A DNA stretch of 64,000 nucleotides from Sphingobium sp. CR2-8 (GCF_035818615.1 NZ_JAYKZY010000002.1:2358501-2422500), one strand, 5' to 3'. Positions 41,099-50,500 are shown, numbered from the stretch's first letter. Translations and numbers: made by a program. The notes: generated by a model from the sequence alone, not told the origin.

Positions 41099-42406
41099 TC
41101 AGATGCTGTTGTTGCGCGCGTAACGGCCAAGATGCAGGCCGCTGGGCTTCATCGTACGGCGGAAGGTCGCTCTATCGACGGCGACCAGACCGAACTGGGC
41201 CGTGTAGGCGCGGTTCCACTCGAAATTGTCCAGCAGCGACCAATGTATGTAGCCGCGCACATCGACGCCGTCGTTGATGGCCCGGCCAAGACCAGACAAG
41301 GCCCGGTCGATATAGGCGATCCGACGGCTGTCGTCCGCCGTGGCTACGCCATTCTCGGTTACGATGACGGGGCGACCTGTCGCCTTGGCCACCCAGCGGA
41401 CCGTCGCCTCAAGGGCTTGCGGATAAAATTCCATGTCGGTCTGCGTCAGTTCCGCACCGGCAGGTGGCGCAAGATCGACATCCTTGCCGACCAAGGCTCG
41501 GCCATAGGTCTGGACACCGACGAAATCGTCTTTGGCGACAGCATCGAACCAGGGCGCGTAGACCTGCGCGATCTTGCGCTTGAGATCGTCCGGGTCCGGC
41601 CCCGCCTGTTCGTCGGCCACGGCAAGGCTCAGGCCAAGTTGCAGATGGGGTCGTACCGATTTGATGGCTTCCACGGCGCGATGATGCGCATCCGCCTGAA
41701 TCGGGCCGGCACGTTGCGCGTCGAAAACCGGCGTGGATGAGAAACGATCGCTGCCCACCGCCTTGGCCGCCGCCGCGTTTCCCTGCGCGAAATAGGGCAT
41801 GTTGGCGCGAAAACCGGGCTGCCAGGACAATTGCGCCGCCAGATTGGGTTCGTTGAACGTCAGGCCGTGGCTGTAATTCGATCCAAGCGCCTTGGCGGCC
41901 CGCTCGCAAAAGCGCACGAAATGGTCGACATTGGCAGCCTCTTCCCAGCCGCCCTTCGCGGCGAACCACCGCGGGACGGTGAAATGCGAATAGGTGACCA
42001 AGGGCTTGAGGCCCATATCGGCGCACCCGTCAATCATGGCCCTGTAATGATCGAGCGCCGCGATCGAATATTCCCCTGGCTCGGGCTCGATCCGCGACCA
42101 TTCGATGCCGAACCGATAGCAGTTCAATCCCATCCGCTTGACCAGGGCCATGTCCTCACGCCAGCGGTGATAGCTATCGCAGGCATCGCCGGATGGCGCG
42201 GCAAAGGCGCTGCGTGGGAGATGCTCCAATACCCAGCTGTCGCTATTGACGTTGCCGCCTTCGACCTGATGCCCGGCCGTGGCCGCGCCCCATAGAAAAT
42301 CTGACCGCAGCTTGCGCCGGGCAGCAAGAGCAGAGCCACTCATTGTCATTGCGAGGCTTCCGCCGGCAAGCTGAAGCACGGTACGGCGGGAGAAATCTGG
42401 AGACAT
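41099..42406 (-). CDS. GH1 family beta-glucosidase, Tat-exported
   Basis: The 435 aa paralog of the enzyme at 19934-21238 has a Tat signal (SRRTVLQLAGGSLAM), GH1 barrel motifs (LWGAATAGHQVEG), acid/base TFNEP (Glu near residue 187) and nucleophile TENGVAT (Glu near 350, with normal Asn). The ATG at 42406 is chosen over the TTG at 42415. It is transcribed with the small exported protein upstream and the GH78 rhamnosidase downstream, fitting sequential removal of rhamnose and glucose. Part of the SHF..PRWF segment is shared almost word for word with the paralog. Confidence 0.94.
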   Translation of the reverse strand: MSPDFSRRTVLQLAGGSLAMTMSGSALAARRKLRSDFLWGAATAGHQVEGGNVNSDSWVLEHLPRSAFAAPSGDACDSYHRWREDMALVKRMGLNCYRFGIEWSRIEPEPGEYSIAALDHYRAMIDGCADMGLKPLVTYSHFTVPRWFAAKGGWEEAANVDHFVRFCERAAKALGSNYSHGLTFNEPNLAAQLSWQPGFRANMPYFAQGNAAAAKAVGSDRFSSTPVFDAQRAGPIQADAHHRAVEAIKSVRPHLQLGLSLAVADEQAGPDPDDLKRKIAQVYAPWFDAVAKDDFVGVQTYGRALVGKDVDLAPPAGAELTQTDMEFYPQALEATVRWVAKATGRPVIVTENGVATADDSRRIAYIDRALSGLGRAINDGVDVRGYIHWSLLDNFEWNRAYTAQFGLVAVDRATFRRTMKPSGLHLGRYARNNSI

Positions 42407-42411
42407 GGGAT

Positions 42412-42636
42412 TCAACCTCGGAATCGGAATGGAATGGTGGCGACGGGGGAATCGATCTGGGTCGCGAAGGCCTGCACGCCCACGCCGACAATGGCGGAGC
42501 TGATGTCGTTGCTTGCCTGGAGGCTGGGCGCGATGCTGCCCTGATTCGCCCGATCATTCTCCGTTCCTGCCTGCGCATGAACGGATGAAATGGGCGCCAG
42601 AAAAATGGCGGCGGTCGTTAGCAGGGCTGCCTTCAT
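42412..42636 (-). CDS. Small exported protein, first gene of the GH1-GH78 operon
   Basis: The 74 aa protein has a clear signal peptide (MKAALLTTAAIFLAPISSVHA) and leaves a ~50 aa mature part (about GTENDRANQGSIAPSLQ..., ending IPFRFRG). No cysteine, metal motif or known domain is seen. The ATG at 42636 follows ggagacc. It begins six bases before the GH1 gene and directly behind the operator, so it is transcribed first. It may be a secreted helper or a decayed remnant of a longer gene. Confidence 0.55.
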   Translation of the reverse strand: MKAALLTTAAIFLAPISSVHAQAGTENDRANQGSIAPSLQASNDISSAIVGVGVQAFATQIDSPVATIPFRFRG

Positions 42637-42718
42637 GGTGGTCTCCTCTCCCAATGCGCGCCTGATCCTGCGCGTCTGTCAGGAAAGCCTAGACAGATAG
42701 GGCGCATAGGTTAAATCG

Positions 42719-42740
42719 TTTGAACTTATCATTATCCAAT
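42719..42740. promoter_or_regulatory. LysR-type operator, left copy (22-bp dyad)
   Basis: The sequence has half-sites TTTGAAC and ATCCAAT separated by eight bases, an imperfect version of the perfect dyad at 43664-43685. It lies in the divergent region between the GH1-GH78 operon and the lysR gene, placed to control both. The shared layout (7-8-7) and half-site sequence are seen directly; binding is inferred. Confidence 0.55.
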
Positions 42741-42757
42741 CATGGGATGGATGGATC

Positions 42758-43672
42758 ATGCGTTTCCGCGGTCTCGATCTTAACTTGCTGGCCGTGTTCG
42801 AAGGGTTGATGCAGACCCATTCCGTATCGGCGGCCGCCCGGCAGATGCACCTGAGCCAGCCCGCCATGAGCGCTGCGCTGTCGCGGCTGCGGGATTATTT
42901 CGGCGACCCGTTGCTCGTCAGCCATGGCAAGCGGATGTACCCGACGGCCTTTGCCGAAAGCCTGGCGCCACTTGTGCGCGAAAGTCTGGGCGGAATTGAA
43001 ACACTGCTGGCGACCTCGGCTGCCTTCGATCCGCATTCGTCCCAACGCGTGTTTAAGGTCATCGCTTCGGATTATGTCGTGGCCGCCGTCATTGCGCCCC
43101 TGCTCATCCGCCTGGTCGTCGAAGCGCCCGCCATCACCGTCCAGCTCATGTCGCCCAGCGAACATAGCACGCCACTGATCGCTGCGGGGAAGGCGGACCT
43201 GATGATCAGTCCGCGTGAGTTCCTGTCGCAGGATCATCCCACGGAATTGCTGTTCGAAGAGCAGCATGTCGTCGCCGGATGGAGCGACAATGATCTGCTT
43301 TCCACGCCTCTGGACGAGAAGGATTTTCTGGCGGCCGGCCATGTCGCCATTGCGATCGGGACGCAATCCAACGCCGCATTCGCAGACCGGCACTTGGCCT
43401 TGATGGGCAAACACCGACGGATCGAGGTGTCGGCCTCCTCCTTTACCACCGTGCCCTGGCTACTGATCGGGACGCAACGTCTTGCGGTCATGCACGAACG
43501 ACTGGCGCGGGCCGCAGCACAGATGTTTCCGATGACCTATCAGCCTTTGCCCTTCGCCTTTCCGGTTATGGAAGAGCTGGTTCAGTTCCATCAGACCCGC
43601 GCGACCGACGAGGGGCTGCGCTGGCTGCGCTCGCAATTGCGCACGGCAGCAACCAATCCAGATTTTGGATAG
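42758..43672 (+). CDS. LysR family regulator (NodD/LinR-type)
   Basis: The 304 aa protein has the NodD-subgroup N-terminus (MRFRGLDLNLLAVFEGLMQT) with HTH (SVSAAARQMHLSQPAMSAALSRL, about residues 22-44) and an effector domain ending FHQTRATDEGLRWLR. NodD-type regulators often sense flavonoids or other phenolics. A matching 22-bp dyad stands at each end of the gene, one facing the divergent GH1-GH78 operon and one facing the downstream monooxygenase operon, so this protein probably governs both. Confidence 0.93.
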   Translation: MRFRGLDLNLLAVFEGLMQTHSVSAAARQMHLSQPAMSAALSRLRDYFGDPLLVSHGKRMYPTAFAESLAPLVRESLGGIETLLATSAAFDPHSSQRVFKVIASDYVVAAVIAPLLIRLVVEAPAITVQLMSPSEHSTPLIAAGKADLMISPREFLSQDHPTELLFEEQHVVAGWSDNDLLSTPLDEKDFLAAGHVAIAIGTQSNAAFADRHLALMGKHRRIEVSASSFTTVPWLLIGTQRLAVMHERLARAAAQMFPMTYQPLPFAFPVMEELVQFHQTRATDEGLRWLRSQLRTAATNPDFG

Positions 43673-43685
43673 ATAATCATCCAAA
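43664..43685. promoter_or_regulatory. LysR-type operator, right copy (perfect 22-bp dyad)
   Basis: TTTGGAT and ATCCAAA form a perfect 7-bp inverted repeat separated by AGATAATC. It overlaps the very end of lysR and lies about 70 bases before the monooxygenase start. The same motif, in weaker form, is at 42719-42740, so it looks like the binding site of the intervening LysR protein. Confidence 0.6.
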
Positions 43686-43751
43686 CAATCGAGTTTTGAT
43701 ATTTTTTTTCTGCGCTAGTTTCGCTCCCATAGCAAAGGTGGAGAGCGAAGC

Positions 43752-44867
43752 TTGGACGCGCAACGCATATTGGTCATCGGTGGTGGCATCGGCGGGCTGA
43801 CCGCCGCGATCGCGCTCCGCGCGAAGGGGCATGATGTCCATGTCATCGAGCGCGACCCGGATTGGTCGGTCTACGGGGTCGGCATCATCCAGCAATCGAA
43901 CGTCGTGCGGGCCATGAGCGAATTGGGCCTGCTGGACGATTATCTTTCGGCGGGCGTGGGCTTCGACGCGGTGGAGATATTCCTGCCGGACGGCACGATG
44001 ATCGCGCGGGTTCCTTCGCCCCGACTGGTGGAGGGCAAGCCAGCCAATGTCGGCATCGGCCGCCGCGCATTGCACAAAGTGCTGGGCGATCGGACATTGG
44101 CGAGCGGTGCAACTGTCCAACTCGGTGTAACAGCAACATCGATCGAAGATGATGGGATCGGCGTCGACGTCGCTTTTTCTGATGGCAGTTCAGGGCGCTA
44201 CGATCTGGTGGTCGGTGCCGATGGCGTCTATTCGCAGACCCGATCCGCGCTGTTTCCCGAGGCGTCCGAACCGCAGTTCACCGGACAGGCCGTGTGGCGC
44301 TACAATTTCGAGCGATCGGAAGGACTGGATGCCTTGCAGGTCTATAACGGGCGAACCGGGGTGGGGCTGGTCCCGATCTCCAATAGCCTCATGTATATGT
44401 ATGTGACCACGCCGGAACCGGACAATCCGCGCTATCCGCGGGAAGGTCTGGCGGCCGCGATGCGCGACAAGCTGGCGCAGACGGCGCCTGCCATCCGCGC
44501 GCTGGCCGAGCAGATCATAGATGATGAGGGCGTGGTCTATCGCCCGCTCGAAGGGCTGCTGGTCGATGGGCCTTGGCACAAGGGCCGGATCGTCCTGCTG
44601 GGCGATGCCGTCCATGCGACGACGCCGCATCTGGGACAGGGCGCGGGCATGGCGATCGAGGACAGTCTGGTGCTCGCCGACGAATTGTCGCGCCATGACG
44701 ATCTGGATGCAGCCTTCACCGTCTATCGTAACCGGCGCTTTGACCGCTGCGCCTATATCGTGCGGGAAAGTCTGGCCATCTGCCACGGTCAGATCGGCCG
44801 GGGTCCGCCGGTCGACAATGCCAAGGCAACCCATGCCATGTTCGCGATCGTCGCGCAGCCGATCTGA
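43752..44867 (+). CDS. FAD-dependent monooxygenase (salicylate/6-hydroxynicotinate-hydroxylase-like)
   Basis: The 371 aa class A flavin hydroxylase starts at TTG, supported by ggtggag eight bases upstream and by the FAD motif VIGGGIGGLTAAIAL right after (residues 8-22). The second FAD motif LLGDAVHATTPHLGQGAG is at about 281-298. It lacks the thioredoxin-like tail of the monooxygenase at 26670-28169, so the two catabolic modules use different hydroxylase types. It should hydroxylate (or oxidatively decarboxylate) a phenolic substrate for the dioxygenase that follows. Confidence 0.92.
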   Translation: MDAQRILVIGGGIGGLTAAIALRAKGHDVHVIERDPDWSVYGVGIIQQSNVVRAMSELGLLDDYLSAGVGFDAVEIFLPDGTMIARVPSPRLVEGKPANVGIGRRALHKVLGDRTLASGATVQLGVTATSIEDDGIGVDVAFSDGSSGRYDLVVGADGVYSQTRSALFPEASEPQFTGQAVWRYNFERSEGLDALQVYNGRTGVGLVPISNSLMYMYVTTPEPDNPRYPREGLAAAMRDKLAQTAPAIRALAEQIIDDEGVVYRPLEGLLVDGPWHKGRIVLLGDAVHATTPHLGQGAGMAIEDSLVLADELSRHDDLDAAFTVYRNRRFDRCAYIVRESLAICHGQIGRGPPVDNAKATHAMFAIVAQPI

Positions 44868-44898
44868 GGCGCGCATCCTTTTTCCCGGAGTTTCCATC

Positions 44899-45801
44899 AT
44901 GAGCCGTGTCACTGAAATCCGCTATGTCGGCTATGCCGTTCCCGACCTGGAGGCCGAGCGCGCCTTCTATGCCGACCAGTGGAAGCTGGTCGAGGCAGGC
45001 GAGAAGGACGGTATGACCTATTTCGCCGCCGACGGCGGCGAAGAGGGCTATGTCGTCCGCCTGCGCGCCGCAGCGGACAAGCGCATCGACGTCATCGCGC
45101 TGGCGGCGGACAGCCGGGCCGATGTGGATGCGCTGCACGACAAGGTGGCGGCATCGGGAGCACGCATCATCTTCGCGCCGAAGGATCTGGATACGCTGGG
45201 CGGGGGCTATGGCTTTCGCTTCTTCTCGCCCGATGGCCTGCCGTTCGAGATTTCCAGCGACGTCGCCGCGCGCACCCCGCGCGCGCTGAGCCGTTGGGAG
45301 GGCATTCCCCAGAAGATCAGCCATATCGTGCTCCATTCGCCCGATCACAAGGCGATGGTGCAGTGGTTCTGCGACGTGCTGGGGTTCAAGGTCAGCGACT
45401 GGCTGGGCGATTTCATGTGCTTCCTGCGCTGCAATTCGGCGCATCACCGACTGGCGATCCTGCCGGGACCGCCCTGCCTCAATCATGTCGCCTATGACAT
45501 GCTGAGCGTCGACGACATGATGACCGGGATCAACCGCCTCAAGCAGAAGGGAACCGACATCCGCTGGGGGCCGGGTCGGCATACGGCCGGCAACAACACC
45601 TTCAGCTATTTCACGACGCCCGCGGGCTTCGCCGTCGAATATACGTCGGAACTGGAGGAGGTGGACTTCGAAAGCCATCAGGCCAAGGTGCATGTCCCCG
45701 GTCCCAAAGTGATGGACCAGTGGGGCATCGGCGTCGGTGGCCCGCAGACCATGCCGCATCCAGAGGCCGATGCAGGCCTGTTCCAGGCCGTAGAAGTTTG
45801 A
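44899..45801 (+). CDS. VOC-fold extradiol ring-cleavage dioxygenase
   Basis: The 300 aa paralog of the enzyme at 25340-26248 has two VOC modules. Metal ligands are visible as His in ISHIVL (about residue 141), His in NHVAYD (about 199) and Glu in AVEYTS (about 251). The shared WGPGRH turn is also kept. The start is set by cggag before the ATG at 44899; a longer frame overlaps the monooxygenase and is a shadow. It should open the ring made by the preceding hydroxylase. Confidence 0.93.
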   Translation: MSRVTEIRYVGYAVPDLEAERAFYADQWKLVEAGEKDGMTYFAADGGEEGYVVRLRAAADKRIDVIALAADSRADVDALHDKVAASGARIIFAPKDLDTLGGGYGFRFFSPDGLPFEISSDVAARTPRALSRWEGIPQKISHIVLHSPDHKAMVQWFCDVLGFKVSDWLGDFMCFLRCNSAHHRLAILPGPPCLNHVAYDMLSVDDMMTGINRLKQKGTDIRWGPGRHTAGNNTFSYFTTPAGFAVEYTSELEEVDFESHQAKVHVPGPKVMDQWGIGVGGPQTMPHPEADAGLFQAVEV

Positions 45802-45817
45802 GGGGGAAGCATAAGCC

Positions 45818-46975
45818 ATGGCCCTGTTCGAATATTTTCCCAACTATATCTGGAACCTGTCGGTCGCCATCGCGATGGAAAGCGGCGCGCAGATGGGCGA
45901 GATCATCGACATGTGCCAGCCGATCCGCGACGCGGCGGCCAGCGGGGCGGACGCGGGCACGCCGCAGTTCATGGCGCAATGGGCGGCGATGGGCGACAAG
46001 CTGATCGCCCTGGCGCAGGAGGATGAAGCGCGAGGGCGGGCCTTTTCCGCTTCCAACAAGCTGGAGCGCGCGGCCCTGTACCTTATGACCGCAGAGCGGA
46101 TGCAGGGTCATGGCCATCCGGGGCGCAAGGACACCTATGCGAAGGCTTTGGCGACGTTCGCGAGGTCTACGAAGCTGGGTAGCCTGGACCGGGAACGGGT
46201 GGACATCCCGCTGGCAAAAGGCACCATGCCTGCCCTCTACACGCGGGCGGCCGGTGAAGGGCGCAAGCCTGTCGTGGTCTATTGCAACGGCCTCGATAGC
46301 TGCAAGGAACTGCTCTACTGGTCGCGCCTGCCAGAAGCGCTGGCGCGGCGCGGCATATCGACCCTGTGCGTCGATCAGCCCGGCAGCGGGGAGGCGCTGC
46401 GTTTGCAGGATCTGCCCGTCGATCCGCACAGCGAAAACTGGGCAAGCAAGGCGGTGGACTGGCTGGAAACGCAGGACGATGTCGACCCCGCCCGCATCGG
46501 CATGACCGGCATTTCGCTGGGCGGCCATTTCGCGCCGCGCGCCGTCGCCTATGAACCGCGTTTCGCCAGCGGCGCGGTGTGGGGCGCCAACCATAATTGG
46601 GCGGAAGTGCAGCAGAAGCGCCTCAATCGCGAAGGCGAAAATCCGGTGCCTCATTATTGGGCGCATGTCATGTGGGCCTTCGGCGCCAGCGACATGGAGG
46701 ATTTTCACGCCAAGAGCGCGGATATGAACCTCAACGGCCATATGGATCGCATCACCGTACCGTTTCTGGTGACGCACGGCGCCAAGGACCGGCAGATCAG
46801 CCTCTCCTATGCAGACGATCTTTACGACCAGCTCGTCAACAGCCCGCGACGCGAGAAGGTGATCTTCACCGATCGCGAAGGCGGCGTGGAGCATGTCGGC
46901 GCGGACAATATGGCCTATGGCCGCGACACGATCGCCGACTGGTTCGCCGAAACTTTGGGCGGTAAAACAGCATGA
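45818..46975 (+). CDS. Alpha/beta hydrolase (FrsA/DHPON-hydrolase-like)
   Basis: The 385 aa enzyme has a helical N-terminal cap (about residues 1-115) and an alpha/beta-hydrolase core with nucleophile GISLGGH (about 229-235), acid around AKDRQISL and terminal VEHVG histidine (about 357). Family relatives include 2,6-dihydroxypseudooxynicotine hydrolase, which splits a C-C bond, so it may cleave the ring-fission product or the bridge between two rings. It overlaps the cyclase gene by four bases. Confidence 0.88.
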   Translation: MALFEYFPNYIWNLSVAIAMESGAQMGEIIDMCQPIRDAAASGADAGTPQFMAQWAAMGDKLIALAQEDEARGRAFSASNKLERAALYLMTAERMQGHGHPGRKDTYAKALATFARSTKLGSLDRERVDIPLAKGTMPALYTRAAGEGRKPVVVYCNGLDSCKELLYWSRLPEALARRGISTLCVDQPGSGEALRLQDLPVDPHSENWASKAVDWLETQDDVDPARIGMTGISLGGHFAPRAVAYEPRFASGAVWGANHNWAEVQQKRLNREGENPVPHYWAHVMWAFGASDMEDFHAKSADMNLNGHMDRITVPFLVTHGAKDRQISLSYADDLYDQLVNSPRREKVIFTDREGGVEHVGADNMAYGRDTIADWFAETLGGKTA

Positions 46976-47751
46976 CCCGCCGTTTCATCGACCTGTCGAT
47001 CACGCTGGACAATGACGTGGTGTCCGACCCGCCCTTCATGCGGCCCAAGATCACCTATGAAACCCATGGCGAGACGGTGAAGGAGTTGCAGCACTTCTTC
47101 CCCGGCGTCACCGCAGAACAGACGCCGGACGGCGCGGGCTTTGCGGCGGCCGAATGGGTGACGCTGACCACGCATAACGGGACCCATCTGGACGCGCCCT
47201 ATCATTATCATCCCACGATGGATGGTGGCGAGCGGGCGATCACCATTGACGAGGTGCCGCTGGACTGGTGCTTCCGGCCTGGCGTGAAGCTCGACTTCCG
47301 GCATTTCCCGGACGGTTATGTGGTCACGGCGGCCGATGTCGAAGCGGAGCTGGCACGCATAGGCCATGACCTCCAGCCGCTGGATATCGTGCTGGTCAAC
47401 ACGGCGGCGGGCAAGGCGCTGGGGCGGCCGGACTTCGTCAATGTCGGCTGCGGCATGGGCTATGAGGCGACCATGTATCTGACCCGCCAGGGCGTGCGCG
47501 TGACCGGCACCGACGCCTGGAGCTGGGACGCGCCCTTTGCCCACACCGCGCAAAAGGTGAAGGAAACCGGCGACACGTCGCTGATCTGGGAAGGGCATAA
47601 AGCGGGCCGGGATATCGGCTATTGCCACCTTGAAAAGCTGCATAATCTCGAAGCGCTGCCCGGCAACGGCTTCACCGTCAGCTGCTTCCCGCACAAGATC
47701 AAAGGTGCGTCGGCGGGCTGGACCCGTGCCGTCGCCATCATCGAGGATTAG
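46972..47751 (+). CDS. Cyclase/kynurenine-formamidase-like metal hydrolase
   Basis: The 259 aa protein fits the cyclase family (PF04199). Its metal motif HNGTHLDAPYHYHP (about residues 65-78, HxGTHxDxPxH) and the N-terminal RRFIDLSITLDNDV are intact. Such enzymes hydrolyse lactones, amides or formamides. The start overlaps the upstream hydrolase stop by four bases, and three bases separate its stop from the FAH gene. In this operon a lactone or ester made during ring breakdown is a sensible substrate; this is inferred. Confidence 0.9.
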   Translation: MTRRFIDLSITLDNDVVSDPPFMRPKITYETHGETVKELQHFFPGVTAEQTPDGAGFAAAEWVTLTTHNGTHLDAPYHYHPTMDGGERAITIDEVPLDWCFRPGVKLDFRHFPDGYVVTAADVEAELARIGHDLQPLDIVLVNTAAGKALGRPDFVNVGCGMGYEATMYLTRQGVRVTGTDAWSWDAPFAHTAQKVKETGDTSLIWEGHKAGRDIGYCHLEKLHNLEALPGNGFTVSCFPHKIKGASAGWTRAVAIIED

Positions 47752-47754
47752 GCC

Positions 47755-48714
47755 ATGCGCCTCGCTACCCTGGCCAACGGCGCACCCGATGGCCGTCTTG
47801 TCGTCATATCCCGCGATGCGCGGCGTTGCATGCCTGCCGCCGGCATCGCCGACACGTTGCAACAGGCGATCGAACAATGGCAACAGGTCGAACCGGCGCT
47901 GCGAGCGCTGGCCGATCGGCTGGAACAGGGTGAAGGCGAGGCGCTGGACCACAGCCGCCTGCTGGCGCCGCTGCCGCGCGCCTGGCAGTGGCTCGACGGC
48001 TCGGCCTTTCCCCAGCATGGCGCATTGATGCAGAAGGCGTTCGATCTGCCGCCGATCGAGACGGATCGCCCGCTCATGTATCAGGGACTTTCCGACTCTT
48101 TCCAGCCGGGTCACGCGGATGTCATCCTTCCCAGCGAAGCGGACGGCATAGATTTCGAGGGGGAGTTCGGCGTCATCACCGACGCCGTGCCGATGGGAAC
48201 GTCGGCCAGCGACGCACTGGCTCATGTGAAATTGATCCTGCTCATCAACGACTGGTCCCTGCGTGCCATCGCGCCGGTGGAAATGAAGACGGGGTTCGGC
48301 TGGGTCCAGGCCAAGCCTGCCTGCTCCGTGGCGCCCTATGCCGTGACGCCCGACGAACTGGGGGACGCCTGGGTCGATGGGCGGGTTCATCTCGCTCTGG
48401 AAGTCAGGCTGAACGGGCAATGGTTCGGCCATCCGCACGGTGGCGAGATGCAGTTCGGCTTTCATGACCTGATCGCCCATGCGGCGCGCACGCGCCATCT
48501 GGTCGCAGGAACGATCATCGGATCGGGCACGGTATCCAATGCGGATTACCAGGCGCTCGGATCATGCTGCCTTTCGGAACGGCGGGCCATTGAAGTGATC
48601 GAGCACGGATCGGCAATCACGCCGTTCATGCATTTTGGCGATCATGTGCATATGGAGGCTGAGGGTGCGCATTTCGGACCGATCAGCCAAAAAATACGAT
48701 CCCCGCTTTTGTAA
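47755..48714 (+). CDS. FAH family hydrolase, second copy
   Basis: The 319 aa protein has FAH features: metal ligands in DFEGEFGVI (about residues 137-145) and LINDWS (about 161-166), and the C-terminal GSGTVSN loop (about 259-265). It is longer than the copy at 24510-25340 owing to an N-terminal extension typical of 2-keto-4-pentenoate-hydratase-like/FAA hydrolases. As the last gene of the monooxygenase-dioxygenase-hydrolase operon, it probably cleaves the final diketo acid into central metabolites. Confidence 0.92.
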   Translation: MRLATLANGAPDGRLVVISRDARRCMPAAGIADTLQQAIEQWQQVEPALRALADRLEQGEGEALDHSRLLAPLPRAWQWLDGSAFPQHGALMQKAFDLPPIETDRPLMYQGLSDSFQPGHADVILPSEADGIDFEGEFGVITDAVPMGTSASDALAHVKLILLINDWSLRAIAPVEMKTGFGWVQAKPACSVAPYAVTPDELGDAWVDGRVHLALEVRLNGQWFGHPHGGEMQFGFHDLIAHAARTRHLVAGTIIGSGTVSNADYQALGSCCLSERRAIEVIEHGSAITPFMHFGDHVHMEAEGAHFGPISQKIRSPLL

Positions 48715-49083
48715 TCCGGTTGGTAGCAACATTGCCTGCTTACTGTGTGCAACGTTTCAGCATTGTTTGGTCCGCGGCGGAGGGAGCGTCAATTATGACC
48801 GTGCATCAGCTCATGCGCGGTTGGCTGCCCTTCATGTTCTGCTACCGCCTTGTTTTCAAGCTCACTGGCAATATGTCCAAGAGCGCTGCTAGCGTTGCCT
48901 ATCGCGAGATAGCGTGACGCCCGGCGCTGACCTCCACCTGCTGCGTAGAAGGTCAGCTATTCCGGCGGCTTTCGCCCCACTCGATCCATTCCGGCACTGA
49001 CGTGTGAACAACCGGTTGCATCAGCTCCCGACATGGCGGCGTTCGCCTGGCTGCCGCGATGCAAAAGTCATGGATTGACCCTG
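48715..49083. other. 369-base gap without a recognised gene
   Basis: No coding region is convincing here. A short plus-strand frame (48795-48917) has no homology and no good ribosome site. The one clear structure is an inverted repeat, GCTGACCT (48926-48933) with AGGTCAGC (48950-48957), a possible terminator-like or stabilising hairpin after the FAH operon, though no T-run follows. Confidence 0.5.
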
Positions 49084-49554
49084 TCATTTTTCCTGCACGA
49101 GAGGTTGGGTGAATAGCGAATACAGGCTGTATATGCCCGAAGCATAGTTACCCAGCCGGAGATTCTCGTTCGCGGCATGCTGGTTATTATCCGCATTCAC
49201 CAGCGGGATCAGCAATATGGGGACTTTGAGACCATCGGCCAACGGCTTGGTGGGGACGCCGCCGCCCATGATGGGGATGCGGACCGGGTCCTGGTGGAAC
49301 GCCTTTTCAAAAGCGGCCGCCGCCCATTTGCCGACATCGGCATCCAGCGGCGTCATCAGCGCGGGCATTCCGCCGCCACCCTTGATGGCGGCCAGCAAAG
49401 GATAGCGCCGACGGTCCTCGTCCGTCGGATCCCCGTCGACGAGATGATAGCCCTGGCTTTCGACCCATTTGCGCACGAGCGCGATCTGCCGGTCGGGTGG
49501 CGTACCGGGCACGGTGCGGGAACTGACGCTGGCGGTGGCAAAGGCGGGTATGAC
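49084..49554 (-). pseudogene. M20 family peptidase, C-terminal remnant cut by an IS
   Basis: About 156 residues survive, reading IPAFATASVSSRTVPGTPPD, then WVESQGYHLVDG, GGGVPTKPLADGLK and the near-terminal NADNNQHAANENLR, which carries the last metal-binding His of M20 dipeptidases. The frame is open up to the IS end at 49555, where the protein stops being readable. The N-terminal part is not found on the other side of the element, so the gene lost its 5' half when DNA was deleted beside the IS. Confidence 0.82.
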
Positions 49555-49585
49555 TGAATAGCCCCTAGTTTTCTAGACGCCTTCT
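49555..49585 (+). repeat. Left terminal inverted repeat of the IS3 element
   Basis: This repeat starts TGAATAGCCCCT and matches the reverse complement of 52370-52400 at 28 of 31 positions. It marks the junction with the truncated peptidase gene. Confidence 0.88.
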
Positions 49586-50448
49586 GCTTTCAAAATCTGC
49601 TGCCGTTCGAACTGGGCGGGTGACAGCATCCCGTTCCTGACCTGCTTGCGCACCGGGTTGTAGAACATCTCGATGTAATCGAACACGTCCTGCCGGGGCT
49701 TCATCGCGTGTTTTGTAGGTGCGGCGCCGGATGCGCTCACGCTTGAGCGAGGAGAAGAAGCTCTCGGCGACGGCGTTGTCGTGGCAGTTACCACGCAGGC
49801 TCATCGAATGCTCAAGATTGTGAGCCTGGATGAAGGCCGCCCAGTCCATGCTGGTGAACTGCGAGCCTTGATCCGAATGGATCAGCACCCGCTGCTTCGG
49901 CTTGCGCCGCCATACCGCCATGTACAGCGCTTGCAGCACCGCATCGGTGGTCTGCCTGCTCTGCATCGACCAACCCACCACGCGGCGGAAATAGAGATCG
50001 ATTACGACAGCCAGATAGACAAAGCCTTCCACGGTGCGGATGTAGGTGATGTCTGTCACCCAGGCCTGGTCTGGCGTAGCCACATCGAACTGGCGATCCA
50101 GGCTATTATCAACCACCAGGGACGGCTTACCGCCTTGGCCGCCCGGCCGAAGCTTGTAGCCGATCTGCGCCTTGATATCCGCCAGCCTGGTCAACCGGGC
50201 GACACGGTTCGGGCAGCAGATCTCGCCCTGATCCAACAGGTCGCCATGCAACTTGCGGTAGCCATAGACCTTGCCACTGTCGTTCAGGCCTGTCGGATCA
50301 ACTCCGTCTGCCGAGCATCTTCCTGGGCCCGTTGTCTCAGCGGTCTCTTCTGCCAGGCATAGAAACCGCTGGGCTGTATGCGCAGGCACCGGCAAATCGA
50401 TCGAACCGGGAACTGGTCACGATGCGCGGCAACAAATGCGTGTCTCAC
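49573..50448 (-). pseudogene. IS3-family transposase OrfB, double frameshift
   Basis: Intact pieces show the IS3 integrase core: a helical N-terminus (FYAWQKRPLRQRAQ), KVYGYRKLH, DDE residues in VTDITYIRT (first D), LIHSDQGSQFTS (second D) and HDNAVAESFFSSLKRE (E). Near 50284 one G is missing (TGG becomes TGA after RQA), and at 49695-49698 one extra base shifts the last ~50 residues (DVFDYIEMFYNPVRK). The start is GTG at 50448, overlapping the orfA stop remnant. The enzyme cannot be active as written. Confidence 0.85.
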
Positions 50449-50500
50449 TTAGCATCCCTGGCGGAACGGAGTGATCGCAGGTCAAATACGCGGTGGCTTC

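Noticed and set aside
48795..48917. Small reading frame (about 40 codons) after the FAH operon
   Set aside because: No homology and no convincing ribosome site; codon choice does not resemble the neighbours.
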